DNA of 64,000 nt from Nonomuraea sp. NBC_00507. Its GTDB lineage: Bacteria; Actinomycetota; Actinomycetes; Streptosporangiales; Streptosporangiaceae. The notes under the pieces were generated by a model. That model was not told where the DNA came from, ran no database searches, and saw only the letters and a program-made list of their open reading frames with translations. Of the stretch, positions 52,346 through 61,784 are shown one piece after another (positions within the stretch are counted from its first letter, which is position 1; each line of letters starts with the position of its first letter). Where the stretch lies: assembly GCF_036013525.1 (NCBI RefSeq), contig NZ_CP107853.1, positions 5,270,001 through 5,334,000 on the forward strand, read 5' to 3'. The position numbers and the translations under genes were made by a program.

Positions 52346-52710
52346 TCCACAAGGCCTACCACGCCAACGGCAGCCCGGACCTTCGCAACTGGATGGTCCA
52401 GTGCGACAACCGCTGCTCCAACATGATCCCCATCCTGAACGCGACACAATCCGGCTGGCTCATCGGCAGACGCGAAAACTCGCGCTGCTACTGCCCCGCC
52501 TGCGCCGAGGTGCTCGCTATGTGCCTGATCTCCTGGATCGTGGCCTGCCCGGTCTGCGGCTCTCCGCAACTCACCCTCGGCACCGACAGCCACGGCACCG
52601 CTGAATTCGTCCTGTGCGACGGAGAGTGCCGCTCCACTTATCTGGCCGCCGACGGCTGGCACTGCGCCTGCTGCGGCGACCCCATCACCCTGCCTGACGG
52701 CACTGACTGA
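52342..52710 (+). CDS. Multi-zinc-knuckle small protein
   Basis: 122 residues from GTG 52342, overlapping the previous stop by 4 bp. It has about five Cys pairs (CDNRCS, CYCPAC, CPVCGS, CDGECR, CACCGD), suggesting at least two zinc ribbons. Of unknown function; likely nucleic-acid or protein binding. Confidence 0.6.
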   Translation: MIHKAYHANGSPDLRNWMVQCDNRCSNMIPILNATQSGWLIGRRENSRCYCPACAEVLAMCLISWIVACPVCGSPQLTLGTDSHGTAEFVLCDGECRSTYLAADGWHCACCGDPITLPDGTD

Positions 52711-52804
52711 CACACGCAAGCGAGGGCCGGACCTCTCGCCAAAGATCTCCGGCCCCCGCCTCTCAAGTCCACTCCCAGCGACCAAGCAAAGGAGCAGAAC
52801 TGTC

Positions 52805-53164
52805 ATGCACTCTATTCCCGCGTCGGCTGCCCGGATACCGCAGCTCGACCGGCTCAACGCCACCCCCGGTACTCGCGTCGTCTTCTACGACCCCACCGGC
52901 AGCCAATATGGCCTGCCCACCTACCCCTGGAAGTGGGCCCCCAAGCACCTGAAGACCCGACGCCAACTTGCCGCCCTCGGCCTGCGCCCCGGCGGACAAG
53001 CCCCCGTCGCCAAGATCCTGTGGCGCAAAGGCGGCCGCGTCGCCTACCTCTACGACATCACCCGTGCGCTACCCAAGCGCAAGCCCACCAGCAAGCAGCT
53101 CGACGCCCTCGGCAAAGCCCTGCGCGCTCGTCGCACCAAGCAGAGCGAGCGGAGCGCATCGTGA
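52805..53164 (+). CDS. RRQRL-motif-like zinc-binding-type element protein
   Basis: 119 residues. KTRRQLAALGLRPGGQAPVA (~50-69) resembles the RRQRL-motif proteins of Streptomyces mobile elements. This copy has no obvious Cys cluster, so zinc binding is unsure. Its stop overlaps the next GTG by 4 bp. Confidence 0.65.
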   Translation: MHSIPASAARIPQLDRLNATPGTRVVFYDPTGSQYGLPTYPWKWAPKHLKTRRQLAALGLRPGGQAPVAKILWRKGGRVAYLYDITRALPKRKPTSKQLDALGKALRARRTKQSERSAS

Positions 53165-53418
53165 GCCGCTCCATCGAAAACCCCGACTACGCCGCCTTCC
53201 TCAAGCGCATCATCCGCGCCTACACCAAGCGCATCGCCGAAGGCGACATCGAAGCCCTCGCCGACCTCACAGGCGTCGTCGCCGAACTCGACCACGCCAT
53301 TGCCCAAGCCGTCACCCAGCTCCGTGCCGAGCACGGCTACTCCTGGGCCGATATCGCCCGCCCCCTCGGCGTCACCCGCCAGGCCGCTCAACAGCGTTGG
53401 GGTGGTGAGTCCACATGA
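53161..53418 (+). CDS. Small helix-turn-helix protein
   Basis: 85 residues from GTG 53161. The C-terminus YSWADIARPLGVTRQAAQQRW is a sigma-region-4-like helix-turn-helix. It could regulate the transfer operon. Overlaps both neighbours by 4 bp. Confidence 0.7.
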   Translation: MSRSIENPDYAAFLKRIIRAYTKRIAEGDIEALADLTGVVAELDHAIAQAVTQLRAEHGYSWADIARPLGVTRQAAQQRWGGEST

Positions 53419-53906
53419 GCTCCAGCGGAACCGTCTACCTGCTGCACTTCGACCGAGCGTACAAACACGCCCGCCACTACATCGGCTGGACGCCGGGAGA
53501 CCTGACCCGGCGACTCCGCCAGCACCGCAACGGCACCGGCGCCCGTCTACTGCAAGTCATCACCGCCGAAGGCATCGACTTCGCCGTCGCCCGCGTCTGG
53601 ACCGGCGGACGCAACCTCGAACGCTCCCTGAAGAACCGAGGCGGAGCCTCACGATCCTGCCCACTGTGCGGCATCACTCCACGCGTCAGCGGCTGGGAGC
53701 TGGCCGACAACGACCATGCGGCACCGGCAGCCACCACCACGCCCTACGCGATCAACCTGGTGTCTGCCACCTGCACATGCAACCGGATCATCACCGTTGC
53801 CGCCAACCTGCTCGCCACAGCCTCCTTCACCTGTGCCGAGTGCCACCAACCCGTCGTCCCACTTAGTCGCGACGCACAGGGAGAACACCATGCCCTCACC
53901 GTCTAA
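53415..53906 (+). CDS. GIY-YIG nuclease-like protein with zinc ribbon
   Basis: 163 residues. VYLLHF…HYIGWTPGDLTRRLRQH (~7-37) is the GIY-YIG core in the form VYL/YIG, with the catalytic Arg in RRLRQH. Cys pairs CPLC and CTC, CAEC follow. Found in many AICEs; substrate unknown. Overlaps the DUF2637 gene. Confidence 0.75.
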   Translation: MSSSGTVYLLHFDRAYKHARHYIGWTPGDLTRRLRQHRNGTGARLLQVITAEGIDFAVARVWTGGRNLERSLKNRGGASRSCPLCGITPRVSGWELADNDHAAPAATTTPYAINLVSATCTCNRIITVAANLLATASFTCAECHQPVVPLSRDAQGEHHALTV

Positions 53907-54483
53907 CCGAGCCGAACGCATCGAATCGAGCGTCCAGCTCCTCATCCTGCTCCTCGTCGGCCTCATGGCCGGAGCAGCCTCCTTCACCCACGTCCACGAC
54001 TGGACCATGGCCAACAGCCCCGAAGGAACCGGCGAATGGTTCGGCTGGGCCAACGCCGTCATCTCCGAACTCACCCCCACCGCCTCCGGCCTGGAAGTCC
54101 GACGCCGCAAGCGGAACGGCCAACGCACCGTCTACCCGATGATCGTTCTCATCGCCTCGGCCATCCTGTCCGTCGCGGCACAGATCGCTGTCGCCAAACC
54201 CCACCCCACCGGATGGCTGATCGCCGCCATCCCTGCACTGGCCTTCCTCGCCCTTACCAAGCTGGTGCTCTCACGCACCCCCACCACTGAACCGGCGACA
54301 CTCCAAGCGGCCACCGCACCCGAACCCGATCCTGAGCCGGAAACCACGCCTCAACCTGCGGTAACGTCCCTCGGCCACGAGCGCCAGGACTACGCGCACA
54401 CCGACGACCGTACTCGCCAGGAGCGGACCCCGGCCTTGCCGGTCTTGCACTTGCCCACTCACGTCCTGGAAGGACAGCACTAA
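53890..54483 (+). CDS. DUF2637 membrane protein
   Basis: 197 residues from ATG 53890 with GGGAGAA upstream. Four hydrophobic segments (~15-35, 48-62, 78-100, 104-122) then a Pro/Thr-rich cytoplasmic tail. DUF2637 proteins are typical of AICE transfer/replication modules, in the position of spread (Spd) proteins. Confidence 0.78.
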   Translation: MPSPSNRAERIESSVQLLILLLVGLMAGAASFTHVHDWTMANSPEGTGEWFGWANAVISELTPTASGLEVRRRKRNGQRTVYPMIVLIASAILSVAAQIAVAKPHPTGWLIAAIPALAFLALTKLVLSRTPTTEPATLQAATAPEPDPEPETTPQPAVTSLGHERQDYAHTDDRTRQERTPALPVLHLPTHVLEGQH

Positions 54484-54486
54484 CCC

Positions 54487-56112
54487 ATGCCTATCCAGCT
54501 CGACACCGCTTCGGCGCTGGCTCTCACCCCCGGGACCGCTTCCCCGGCCCCGGGCGTGGGGGCGAACACCGAACCCCACCTGTTCAGCCCCTTCGTGCAC
54601 GAACCTCGCCAGCACGTCCGCACCGCCCTGGAACGCGTCGCACGCCCCGACTACCCTGCCTGGCTCCGCCACGTCGAATCAGCTGCCAGCTGCACGAATC
54701 CGATCCGCCTCCACGGCAGTCTCGCCACCGTCAACACCCACACTGGCGAGATCCTCGCCCACCGGCACACCTCCTCCCTGCCGGACGGCGTCATTTATAA
54801 GGCCTGCGGCAATCGACGCCACACCGTCTGCCCCGCCTGCGCCACCACCTACCAACACGACGCCTACCACCTGGTACGCGCCGGACTCGTCGGCGGCAAA
54901 ACCGTCCCCGACAGCGTCCGCACCCACCCGGCCGTCTTCGCCACCCTCACCGCCCCCTCCTTCGGCCTCGTCCACACCCGCGACGTACGCCACTGCACCT
55001 GCCGGGACAAAACCCGCTGCATCTGCCGAGCGGCCCCCTGCCACGCCCGCCGCGACGCCCCGAGCTGTCCCCACGGAACTCCGCTGGTCTGCTGGCAACG
55101 CCACGCCGCTGGTGACGAGCAGCTTGGCCGGCCCCTCTGCGCCGACTGCTACGACCACGCCCACCACGTCGTCTGGAACCACCACGCCGGAGAACTCTGG
55201 CGCCGCACCAAACAACACGCCGAACGCCACCTCAACCAGCTCGCTCGGCAACGCGGCCTGACCAAAATTCGGCTCTCCCACGGCAAAGCCGCCGAATACC
55301 AAGCACGCGGCGCGGTCCACTTCCACATCCTGCTCCGCCTGGACGGCATCGACCCCGACAACCCCGACGCCATCACTGCACCCCCGGACGGCATCACCGC
55401 TGACGACATCATCGCCGCCGTCACCCTGGCCGCCACCACCATCGCCTACACCACTGATTCCCACCCCACCCGCCTCGATGGCTGGCCCATTGCCTGGGGT
55501 GGCCAATACGAGATCCGACCCATCACCCTGTCGGCTTCCGGCGACGCCCTCGACGACCAGGCCGTGGCCGCCTACCTTGCCAAGTACTCCACCAAAGGCA
55601 CCGAAGCCACCGGCCACACTTCCCGGCGACTCACCCTCGACACCATCGACCTGTACGCCAGCCCCCACGGCACTCACCCTGAACGCCTCATTGCCGCCGC
55701 CTGGACCCTCGGCCAAACACCCGAATGGGCCGGATTGCGCAGGTGGGCCCATATGCTCGGCTTCGGCGGACACTTCCTCACCAAAGCCCGCCGCTACTCG
55801 ATCACCTTCGGCTCCATCCGCGAAGAACGAGCCGCCTACAAACGCGCACAAGCCCTCAACGACGGCCACCCAAGGCCAGAGGGACACCCCGAAACAACGC
55901 GATTCCACCGTCAAGCAAACCTTGACACCAAAACCGAGGAAACCACTCTCGTCATCGGGTTCCTCACCTACGCAGGCACCGGCTGGCACACGACCGGTGA
56001 CCAACTCCTCGCCAACACGGCAGCGGCGCAAGCCCGCGAACGCACCCGAGCAGGACGCGAAGAACTCGCCTACGAACAGGCACGCAGTTTGTCCACACCG
56101 CTCGCCGCCTGA
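54487..56112 (+). CDS. RepSA-like replication initiator
   Basis: 541 residues, 3 bp after the previous stop. Cys-rich N-terminal region (CPACATTYQHDAY, CTCRDKTRCICRAAPC) resembling RepSA of pSAM2. The central part holds AVHFHILLRLDGID with a His-x-His pair, and YLAKYSTKGTEATG, as in rolling-circle initiators. It would nick and start replication of the excised element. Confidence 0.85.
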   Translation: MPIQLDTASALALTPGTASPAPGVGANTEPHLFSPFVHEPRQHVRTALERVARPDYPAWLRHVESAASCTNPIRLHGSLATVNTHTGEILAHRHTSSLPDGVIYKACGNRRHTVCPACATTYQHDAYHLVRAGLVGGKTVPDSVRTHPAVFATLTAPSFGLVHTRDVRHCTCRDKTRCICRAAPCHARRDAPSCPHGTPLVCWQRHAAGDEQLGRPLCADCYDHAHHVVWNHHAGELWRRTKQHAERHLNQLARQRGLTKIRLSHGKAAEYQARGAVHFHILLRLDGIDPDNPDAITAPPDGITADDIIAAVTLAATTIAYTTDSHPTRLDGWPIAWGGQYEIRPITLSASGDALDDQAVAAYLAKYSTKGTEATGHTSRRLTLDTIDLYASPHGTHPERLIAAAWTLGQTPEWAGLRRWAHMLGFGGHFLTKARRYSITFGSIREERAAYKRAQALNDGHPRPEGHPETTRFHRQANLDTKTEETTLVIGFLTYAGTGWHTTGDQLLANTAAAQARERTRAGREELAYEQARSLSTPLAA

Positions 56113-56142
56113 CCAACCTCAGAACGCGAACGGACTACCACC

Positions 56143-56358
56143 ATGCCCACCAACGGCAAGACCGTCCACTACCCGGGCCAAGCGCTCTACGACGTCAACG
56201 AAACTGGCGTCGTCCTGCGCCTGTCCCGGCGTTACCTCTACCAAGAGATCCGCGCCGGACGCCTGCGCACCGTCAAGGCCGGACGTGCCCGACGCGTCCC
56301 GGCCGACGCCATCGCCGAGTACATCAAGCTCCTGGAGCAGGAAGCGCAGGCGGCCTGA
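56143..56358 (+). CDS. xis: Excisionase (Xis), HTH type
   Basis: 71 residues, MerR-like winged HTH: VLRLSRRYLYQEIRAGRLRTVKAGRARRVPADAIAEYI (~24-61) is the excisionase-family signature. Its stop overlaps the integrase ATG by one base, the normal xis-int arrangement. It bends DNA to favour excision. Confidence 0.85.
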   Translation: MPTNGKTVHYPGQALYDVNETGVVLRLSRRYLYQEIRAGRLRTVKAGRARRVPADAIAEYIKLLEQEAQAA

Positions 56359-56952
56359 TGCCCAAGCAACGCGCACACGGCGACGGCGGGCTGTACTGGA
56401 GCGAAACCCGCCAGCGATGGATCGCCGAAATCACCATCGGCTACACCCCGGCAGGCCGACGCATCACCCGCAAAGCCGCCGGACGAACCAAGACCGAAGC
56501 CAAGACCAAACTCAAGGAGGTTCTACGTGATCACGAGGACGGCCTTGCGATCGCACCCAGCGACTACACCGTGGAACGAGCCGTGAATGACTGGCTGGCC
56601 TACGGGCTCAGTGGACGCGACGAGGACACGATCAAGCTCTACACCAACATCTGCCGTCTTCACGTCGTCCCGGCGCTGGGCAAGCGCAAGCTTCGGGATC
56701 TCCGCGCCGATGATGTCGACAAATGGCTCGCCAGCAAGTCCGGCAGTTTGAGCACCCGGACGCTGCAGATTATGCACTCATGCCTGAATAGGGCCATCAA
56801 GCGAGCCATGGCGCGCGACAAGGTGAAGCGGAACGTGGTCGAATTGTGCAGCGTGCCCACCGGTACGGCGGGACGGCCTTCGAAGGCACTCACTTTCGCG
56901 CAAGCGGAAGCCGTACTCACTGCCGCAGAAGGCACCCGCATGCACGCCTACA
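56358..56952 (+). pseudogene. int: Tyrosine integrase, 5' part (interrupted by transposon)
   Basis: Codons 1-198 plus one base. It holds the N-terminal arm-binding region (RWIAEITIGYTPAGRRI) and core-binding domain (ERAVNDWLAYGLSGRDE, ~70-86). It runs into transposon DNA after HAY at 56951; the frame then reads foreign codons to a TGA at 57015-57017. Joining to 61853 restores HAYIVLSLLTGARTEEL. The catalytic part is at 61852-62406. Confidence 0.9.
56948..56952 (+). repeat. Target-site duplication CTACA, left copy
   Basis: Matches CTACA at 61848-61852. With TGT and ACA at the ends of the inserted DNA, this is a 5-bp target duplication. Confidence 0.85.
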
Positions 56953-57393
56953 TGTTCCGCGCCACGCTGCATGAGGACGTAGTGGGGTTGTCGGTCGCTG
57001 ATGGTGTTGATCAGTGACCGAGGGGTGGGTTGGGCGTGTCCGGTTTCGTGTGCGACGCCATCGTGAGCACGACCGCCCGCGTCTGAACTCGTGATCATGG
57101 TTTCAGTCGGGTGGCTTGGGCTTTGGGTTGCTCATGGCGCTCAGGGCCGCATGTCCCCGAGGCGTATTCCAGGGGTGTGCTATGCCCGACGGTGCGAGGT
57201 GTGGTGGACGGTTGCCGACCGGATCGACCGGGACACGGTTGCCGTTCCCGTCACCGTGGGGGCGTGAGAAATCCTGGCGTTCAACAAGTCGGGATGATCC
57301 CATTTCTATAGGCTCGCAAGACATGACGAAACCCTCCGGCCGCTCTGCCTTGATGGCCCAACTCGCTGCCACTTGCCGATCGGATTCCTCGGA
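56953..57393. other. Transposon left-end region, no gene seen
   Basis: 441 bp. The first ~70 bp hold the tip and a subterminal repeat (36-bp spacing, CGCTG..TG..GA..AGTG pattern), probable transposase sites. The rest shows no convincing frame or family and leads into the MctB-like gene. Confidence 0.6.
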
Positions 57394-58362
57394 TTGATCG
57401 ATTTCCGGTATCACATCGCCTCCATCGTCTCGATCTTCCTTGCGCTGACGGTGGGCATCGTGCTCGGCACCTCACTGCTCCAGGAACCGGCACTCAAGAC
57501 GACCCAGGACCTCACGGCACAGCTGGCCACGACGAAGGAGGAACTGCGCACTCAGATCAAAGCGCTGGAGCGCCTCCAAGCGGAGAATGACGCGTTCATC
57601 GCCGCCGCGACGCCAGAGCGAGTAGCCGAGTTGCTCAGGGGTGAGCGGGTCCTACTCATGGAGGCGCCGGATGCGAACCCCGCCGAGCGCGAGGCGATCC
57701 TGGACACGCTCATACAGGCCGGCGCCGACTACGCCGGCCAGGTCACGCTCAAGGACGCGTACGTTGACCAACAGCGTCTCGACCAGCTCGGCATGCTGGT
57801 CAACAGACTCATGCCGGTCGACATGCCCACCGATACCGCAGCCACCCCCTATGAGAAGGCTGCCATGCTGCTCGGCGCCGCGCTCATGACCAACGACCCC
57901 GCTCAAGCGGGAACTCTCAACAAGGAAAACCCCACAGTGCTCGACGAGTTCGAGCGGGCTGGACTGCTCAGCATCGACCGGGAGCCGGGCAAACGCGCGA
58001 CGATCGCCGTCATGATCCCTCCCGAGGATCCGTACGAAGGCGAGCACGCCGAGGCGCAGGCCAGCGCACTCGTCTCGCTGGCAGCCAGGCTCGACGCAGC
58101 GAGCCGAGGCACCGTACTCGCTGGCGGCAACACCGCCACCCTCCCTGGCGGCCTCATCGCTGCCTTGCGCGACAAGAACGAGACCATCAAGCACATCACT
58201 ACCGTCGACACCGCCGATACCCCGTTGGGGCGTATCACGGTCGTCTACGCCCTGCGAGAGCAGCTGACCGGACGGGCCGGCCATTACGGCACGGGCCCCG
58301 GAGCTTCGTCATTCCCGCTCACGACGCCCTCGAAGGCATCGACCCCATCGCCTCACCGGTAA
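57394..58362 (+). CDS. MctB-family copper transporter-like protein (transposon-borne)
   Basis: 322 residues from TTG 57394, giving the family start (I)DFRYHIASIVSIFLALTVGIVLG, an N-terminal membrane helix/signal. Coiled-coil TAQLATTKEELRTQIKALERLQAEN (~35-59) follows, then VYALREQL and GRAGHYGTG near the C-end. MctB (Rv1698) prevents copper build-up in mycobacteria. The last ~20 residues (SSFPLTTPSKAST) look shifted: the next frame reads PAHDALEGIDPIASP, so one base may be missing near 58310. Normally a chromosomal gene next to steA; here displaced inside a transposon. Confidence 0.78.
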   Translation: MIDFRYHIASIVSIFLALTVGIVLGTSLLQEPALKTTQDLTAQLATTKEELRTQIKALERLQAENDAFIAAATPERVAELLRGERVLLMEAPDANPAEREAILDTLIQAGADYAGQVTLKDAYVDQQRLDQLGMLVNRLMPVDMPTDTAATPYEKAAMLLGAALMTNDPAQAGTLNKENPTVLDEFERAGLLSIDREPGKRATIAVMIPPEDPYEGEHAEAQASALVSLAARLDAASRGTVLAGGNTATLPGGLIAALRDKNETIKHITTVDTADTPLGRITVVYALREQLTGRAGHYGTGPGASSFPLTTPSKASTPSPHR

Positions 58363-58367
58363 GGGAT

Positions 58368-58588
58368 TGCACCATCACCGAATCGAGATCAACGATCGGG
58401 ATGTGACACGAGCATTGAGATCCCGGGTGAAGGCTGCGGGTTGGTGACGGTAGGAGATCAATCGGATCGTCCTGGTTGATCGTCGGGGAGGCCGGCCGTC
58501 ACGGTGACCGTGTTCTGAGTGACGTGAGTCACATGGCAACGGCCCTCCCGGTATCGATTGGCAGCGAGCTCGGAAGGGCCGTGCGTGC
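58368..58588. other. Second transposon-end-like sequence upstream of DUF6431
   Basis: 58403-58419 (GTGACACGAGCATTGAG) matches the complement of 61801-61817 at 14 of 17 bases, and the surrounding 50 bp (from TGCACCATCACC at 58368) align loosely with the right tip. It may be an older left end, with the MctB segment added outside it. Confidence 0.5.
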
Positions 58589-59239
58589 GTGCCCGGAGGC
58601 ACCTTGATCACGGTAGAGGTCGACGCGGCTGAGGTCGAGCGGCGATTACGAGCAGGTGAGATCACGTGCCCGTCGTGCGCTGGCGTGCTGACCGGGTGGG
58701 GCTTCGGGCGTCGGCGCCGGCTGCGGAGTATGGGCGAGGCGCTGATCGAGATCAGGCCGCGGCGGACGCGATGCGGCTCGTGCGCGCGGACGCACGTGTT
58801 GCTGCCGGTCACGGGGTTGCTGCGGCGAGCTGACGGGGTCGAGGTGATCGGGGCCGCATTGGAGGCGAAGGCCCGTGGCACAGGGCATCGCCGGATCGCC
58901 GCCGACCTGGGCCGTCCGCCGTCGACGGTTCGAGGCTGGCTGCGACGCTTCGCCGCGTCGGCCGGGCGGGTGCGGGCCGCCTTCACCACGGTGCTGGTGC
59001 GGGTGGCGGGCAGCACGCAACTGGTCCTTCCCGCGGCGGCGCCGACCGCGTTCGCCGACGCGGTGGCCGCCGTCGTCGCCTTGTCCATGGCCGTGGGGCG
59101 GCGCTTCGCCAAGGGCTTCTTCGTCAACGCGTTGTCCCCATGGCTGGTGGCCTGCGCGGCGACCGGCGGCCGTCTGCTGGCGCCGCCCGGGCGAGGCGAG
59201 TTGATCAACACGAGTGCGCTCTTGGGAGCGATGATGTGA
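58589..59239 (+). CDS. DUF6431-domain protein of transposon
   Basis: 216 residues, GTG start at 58589 (TTG 58604 with GGAGG before it is possible). A zinc-knuckle pair CPSC..CGSC (~28-63) and a helix-turn-helix GTGHRRIAADLGRPPSTVRGWLRRF (~95-119). Found with DDE transposases in actinomycetes; a DNA-binding or targeting helper by inference. Confidence 0.75.
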   Translation: MPGGTLITVEVDAAEVERRLRAGEITCPSCAGVLTGWGFGRRRRLRSMGEALIEIRPRRTRCGSCARTHVLLPVTGLLRRADGVEVIGAALEAKARGTGHRRIAADLGRPPSTVRGWLRRFAASAGRVRAAFTTVLVRVAGSTQLVLPAAAPTAFADAVAAVVALSMAVGRRFAKGFFVNALSPWLVACAATGGRLLAPPGRGELINTSALLGAMM

Positions 59240-59294
59240 GCGCGGCACGATTCCCGGTGATCTTTGTTGTCGATCATCGAGGAGTGGTGCGAGG

Positions 59295-60725
59295 GTGTCG
59301 AAGGCCGATGAGGAAGCGCGTCGGCGAGCCGAGCGCGCCCAGAAGGTGGGGCTGTGGCGATATCAGCTCATCCGGGAGGCCGCTGATCCGGAGCTGACGA
59401 CCAGGCAGCGGGGCCGGCTGGTGCGGGCGCTGGCCGACAGCACGCGCGAGGGCCCGTTCGGGGAGCCGATGCTGGTGTCGCGGGGGACGATCGATCGGTG
59501 GATCCGCGATTGGCGGGAGGGCGGGTTCGAGGCGCTGGTCCCGCATCCGCGTAACGTGACGCCGCGCACGCCGGAGCAGGTGCTGAACCTGGCGGCGGCG
59601 TTGAAGCGGGAGAAGCCGGAGCGGACCGCGGCGCAGATCGTGCGGATCTTGCGGTCCACCTCGGGCTGGTCGCCGTCGGCGCGGACGCTGATCCGGCACT
59701 TCGACCGGCTCGAGCTCAACACCCGCCCGGACGGCCAGGCCCCGCGCGCGTTCGGCCGGTTCGAGGCCGACCACCCAAATGATCTTTGGACCGGGGATGC
59801 GCTACACGGCCCCAAAATCGCAGGTCGAAAGACGTTTCTCTTCGCGTTCATCGACGACCACAGCCGCCTGGTCGTCGGTCATCGGTGGGGCTATTTCGAA
59901 GACACCGTCCGCCTGGCCGCCGCGCTTCGCCCGGCGCTCGCGGCGCGCGGCGTCCCGCAGATGATCTACTTCGATAACGGCAGCGCGATGGTCGATGCCG
60001 CGGTGAAGCGAGCCGCGGCCCGCCTCGGCATCAAGATCGCGCATTCGGCGCCGGGCCGGCCGGAAGGCCGGGGGAAGATCGAGCGGTGGTTCGGCGAGGT
60101 CAGGCGCCAGTTCCTGGTCGAGATCGCTGGTGACGGGGAGACGTCGGGGACGAAGGTCACCAGCCTGACCGAGCTGAACCGGCTGTTCACGGCCTGGGTG
60201 GAGACCGCCTATCACCGGCGGATCCACTCCGAGACCGGTCAGACACCCCTGCAGCGCTGGATGGCCGGTTGCGCGGACGCGCCGTTCCCGACCCCGACCC
60301 CGGCGGCGCTGACCGAGGCGTTCAAGTGGAGCGAACGCCGGCAGGTCCGCAAGACCAGCACGGTTCAGCTGTTCTCCAACTTCTACGAGGTCGACGCGTC
60401 CTTGATTGGCCGCACCGTTGAGCTGGTCTTCGACCCGTTTGATCTGAACATGGTGGAGGTCCGCTGGAACGGCAGGCCGCAGGGGATGGCGATCCCGCAG
60501 GCCATCACCCGCAACGCCCACCCCAAGGCCAAACCCGAGATGCCCGCGGCTCCCGAGCCGGCATCGACCGGCATCGACTACCTGCGGCTGCTGGAGACCA
60601 GCCACGACCAGCAGGTGGCCACCGGCATCAACTACGCCGCCCTGATCGACCCTGCTCAGCAGGCCTCTGACCAGGGCAGCGGTCACGATGTTGACGAAGA
60701 ACACCCGGGCGATGACGCGCAATGA
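59295..60725 (+). CDS. DDE-type transposase (Mu/TnsB/TniA-like)
   Basis: 476 residues. N-terminal HTH domains (VSRGTIDRWIRDWREGG, ~61-77) precede an RNase-H-fold catalytic core with D168 (WTGDALHG), D227 (IYFDNGS) and E263 (GRGKIERWFGEV). A Mu-type C-terminal beta-barrel (VQLFSNFYEVDASLIG) follows. It makes the strand cuts and joins. Its stop overlaps the ATPase ATG as ATGA. Confidence 0.93.
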   Translation: MSKADEEARRRAERAQKVGLWRYQLIREAADPELTTRQRGRLVRALADSTREGPFGEPMLVSRGTIDRWIRDWREGGFEALVPHPRNVTPRTPEQVLNLAAALKREKPERTAAQIVRILRSTSGWSPSARTLIRHFDRLELNTRPDGQAPRAFGRFEADHPNDLWTGDALHGPKIAGRKTFLFAFIDDHSRLVVGHRWGYFEDTVRLAAALRPALAARGVPQMIYFDNGSAMVDAAVKRAAARLGIKIAHSAPGRPEGRGKIERWFGEVRRQFLVEIAGDGETSGTKVTSLTELNRLFTAWVETAYHRRIHSETGQTPLQRWMAGCADAPFPTPTPAALTEAFKWSERRQVRKTSTVQLFSNFYEVDASLIGRTVELVFDPFDLNMVEVRWNGRPQGMAIPQAITRNAHPKAKPEMPAAPEPASTGIDYLRLLETSHDQQVATGINYAALIDPAQQASDQGSGHDVDEEHPGDDAQ

Positions 60726-61726
60726 CCGGCCAGGTCGACACCCAGCTCGGCCTCGACCCCGGCAGCGATCCTGCACCTGATCCCGGCCCGCAGCCTCTTG
60801 ACCGACCTGCCCCGCAGGCCGGCACTCCGGTCCTGCCGACCCCAGTACCTGACCCCTCCAGCGCCCGCTCTGCCCGGTCTCGGCGGCGAGAAAGTGACGA
60901 CGACTCTCCCATGATGGACAAGCTCCAGGGCTACTTCGGCCTATCGAAGACCCCGTTCGGGCGGGGCCTGGCCCCCGCCATGCTGCACCGCCATGCAGCC
61001 CACTCCGAAGCCATCGCCCGCATCGCCTGGTGCGTCGCCGAACGAGCATTGGGCGTGGTCACCGGCGAAGTGGGAGTCGGTAAGACCGCCGCGACCAGGG
61101 CCGCGATCTTCGGTCTCGACCCGGCCCGGCACCTCGTCATCTACCTCGGCAACCCCGACGTCGGAGTACGCGGCATCCACACGGCCATCGTCACTGCCCT
61201 GGGCGGTGTCCCCAAGAACCAGAAGGCCACCCTGATCCCCCAGGCCAGCGACATGCTGGCGACCGAGCAAGCAGAGCGGGGCCGCACACCCGTGCTCGTG
61301 ATCGACGAGGCGCACATGCTGGCCCACGATCAGCTCGAATCGGTGCGTATGTTGACGAACTTCGACATGGACAGTTCCTCTCCGTTCGCCACGCTGCTGA
61401 TCGGCCAGCCCACGCTCAAACGCAAGATCAAGCTCGGGGTGCTGGCCGCCCTCGACCAGCGCATCTCCGTCCGCTACCACATGACCGGGATGACGATCGA
61501 GGAGACCGCCGACTACGTCCGGCACCACATGACCCTGGCCGGCCGCTCCGACCCGCTCTTCAGCGACGACGCCATCGCTCTCATCCACGAAACCGCCCGC
61601 GGCTATCCCCGCTCGGTCAACAACCTCGGACGGCTGTCCCTGCTGGCCACCTACGCCGCCGGCAAGACCATTGTCGACGAATCCGCCGCCCGCACCGCCG
61701 TCAACGAATCCGCCGCGCCAGAGTGA
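60722..61726 (+). CDS. AAA+ ATPase of transposon (ExeA/TniB/TnsC-like)
   Basis: 334 residues. A Pro/Asp-rich N-terminal ~60 residues precede MMDKLQGYFGLSKTPFGRG, which may be the real domain start. Walker A is GEVGVGKTAATRAA (~118-131), Walker B VLVIDEAHML, sensor region IGQPTLKRKI. Such ATPases pick the target and activate the transposase. Translationally coupled to the transposase. Confidence 0.9.
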   Translation: MTGQVDTQLGLDPGSDPAPDPGPQPLDRPAPQAGTPVLPTPVPDPSSARSARSRRRESDDDSPMMDKLQGYFGLSKTPFGRGLAPAMLHRHAAHSEAIARIAWCVAERALGVVTGEVGVGKTAATRAAIFGLDPARHLVIYLGNPDVGVRGIHTAIVTALGGVPKNQKATLIPQASDMLATEQAERGRTPVLVIDEAHMLAHDQLESVRMLTNFDMDSSSPFATLLIGQPTLKRKIKLGVLAALDQRISVRYHMTGMTIEETADYVRHHMTLAGRSDPLFSDDAIALIHETARGYPRSVNNLGRLSLLATYAAGKTIVDESAARTAVNESAAPE

Positions 61727-61751
61727 GCATCACCACGCCAGCTTGAACACC

Positions 61752-61784
61752 ACGACCCCGCCCGAGCACCCTCGGTGGGGTCGT
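61752..61784 (+). terminator. Hairpin after the transposon ATPase
   Basis: An 8-bp perfect stem ACGACCCC/GGGGTCGT with an inner CCGAG/CTCGG pairing, followed by TTCC. Likely ends transposon transcription before the right end. Confidence 0.65.

Noticed and set aside
57111..57311. A small gene in the transposon left end
   Set aside because: No ribosome site, no motif, skewed Arg/Gly/Pro content; treated as non-coding.
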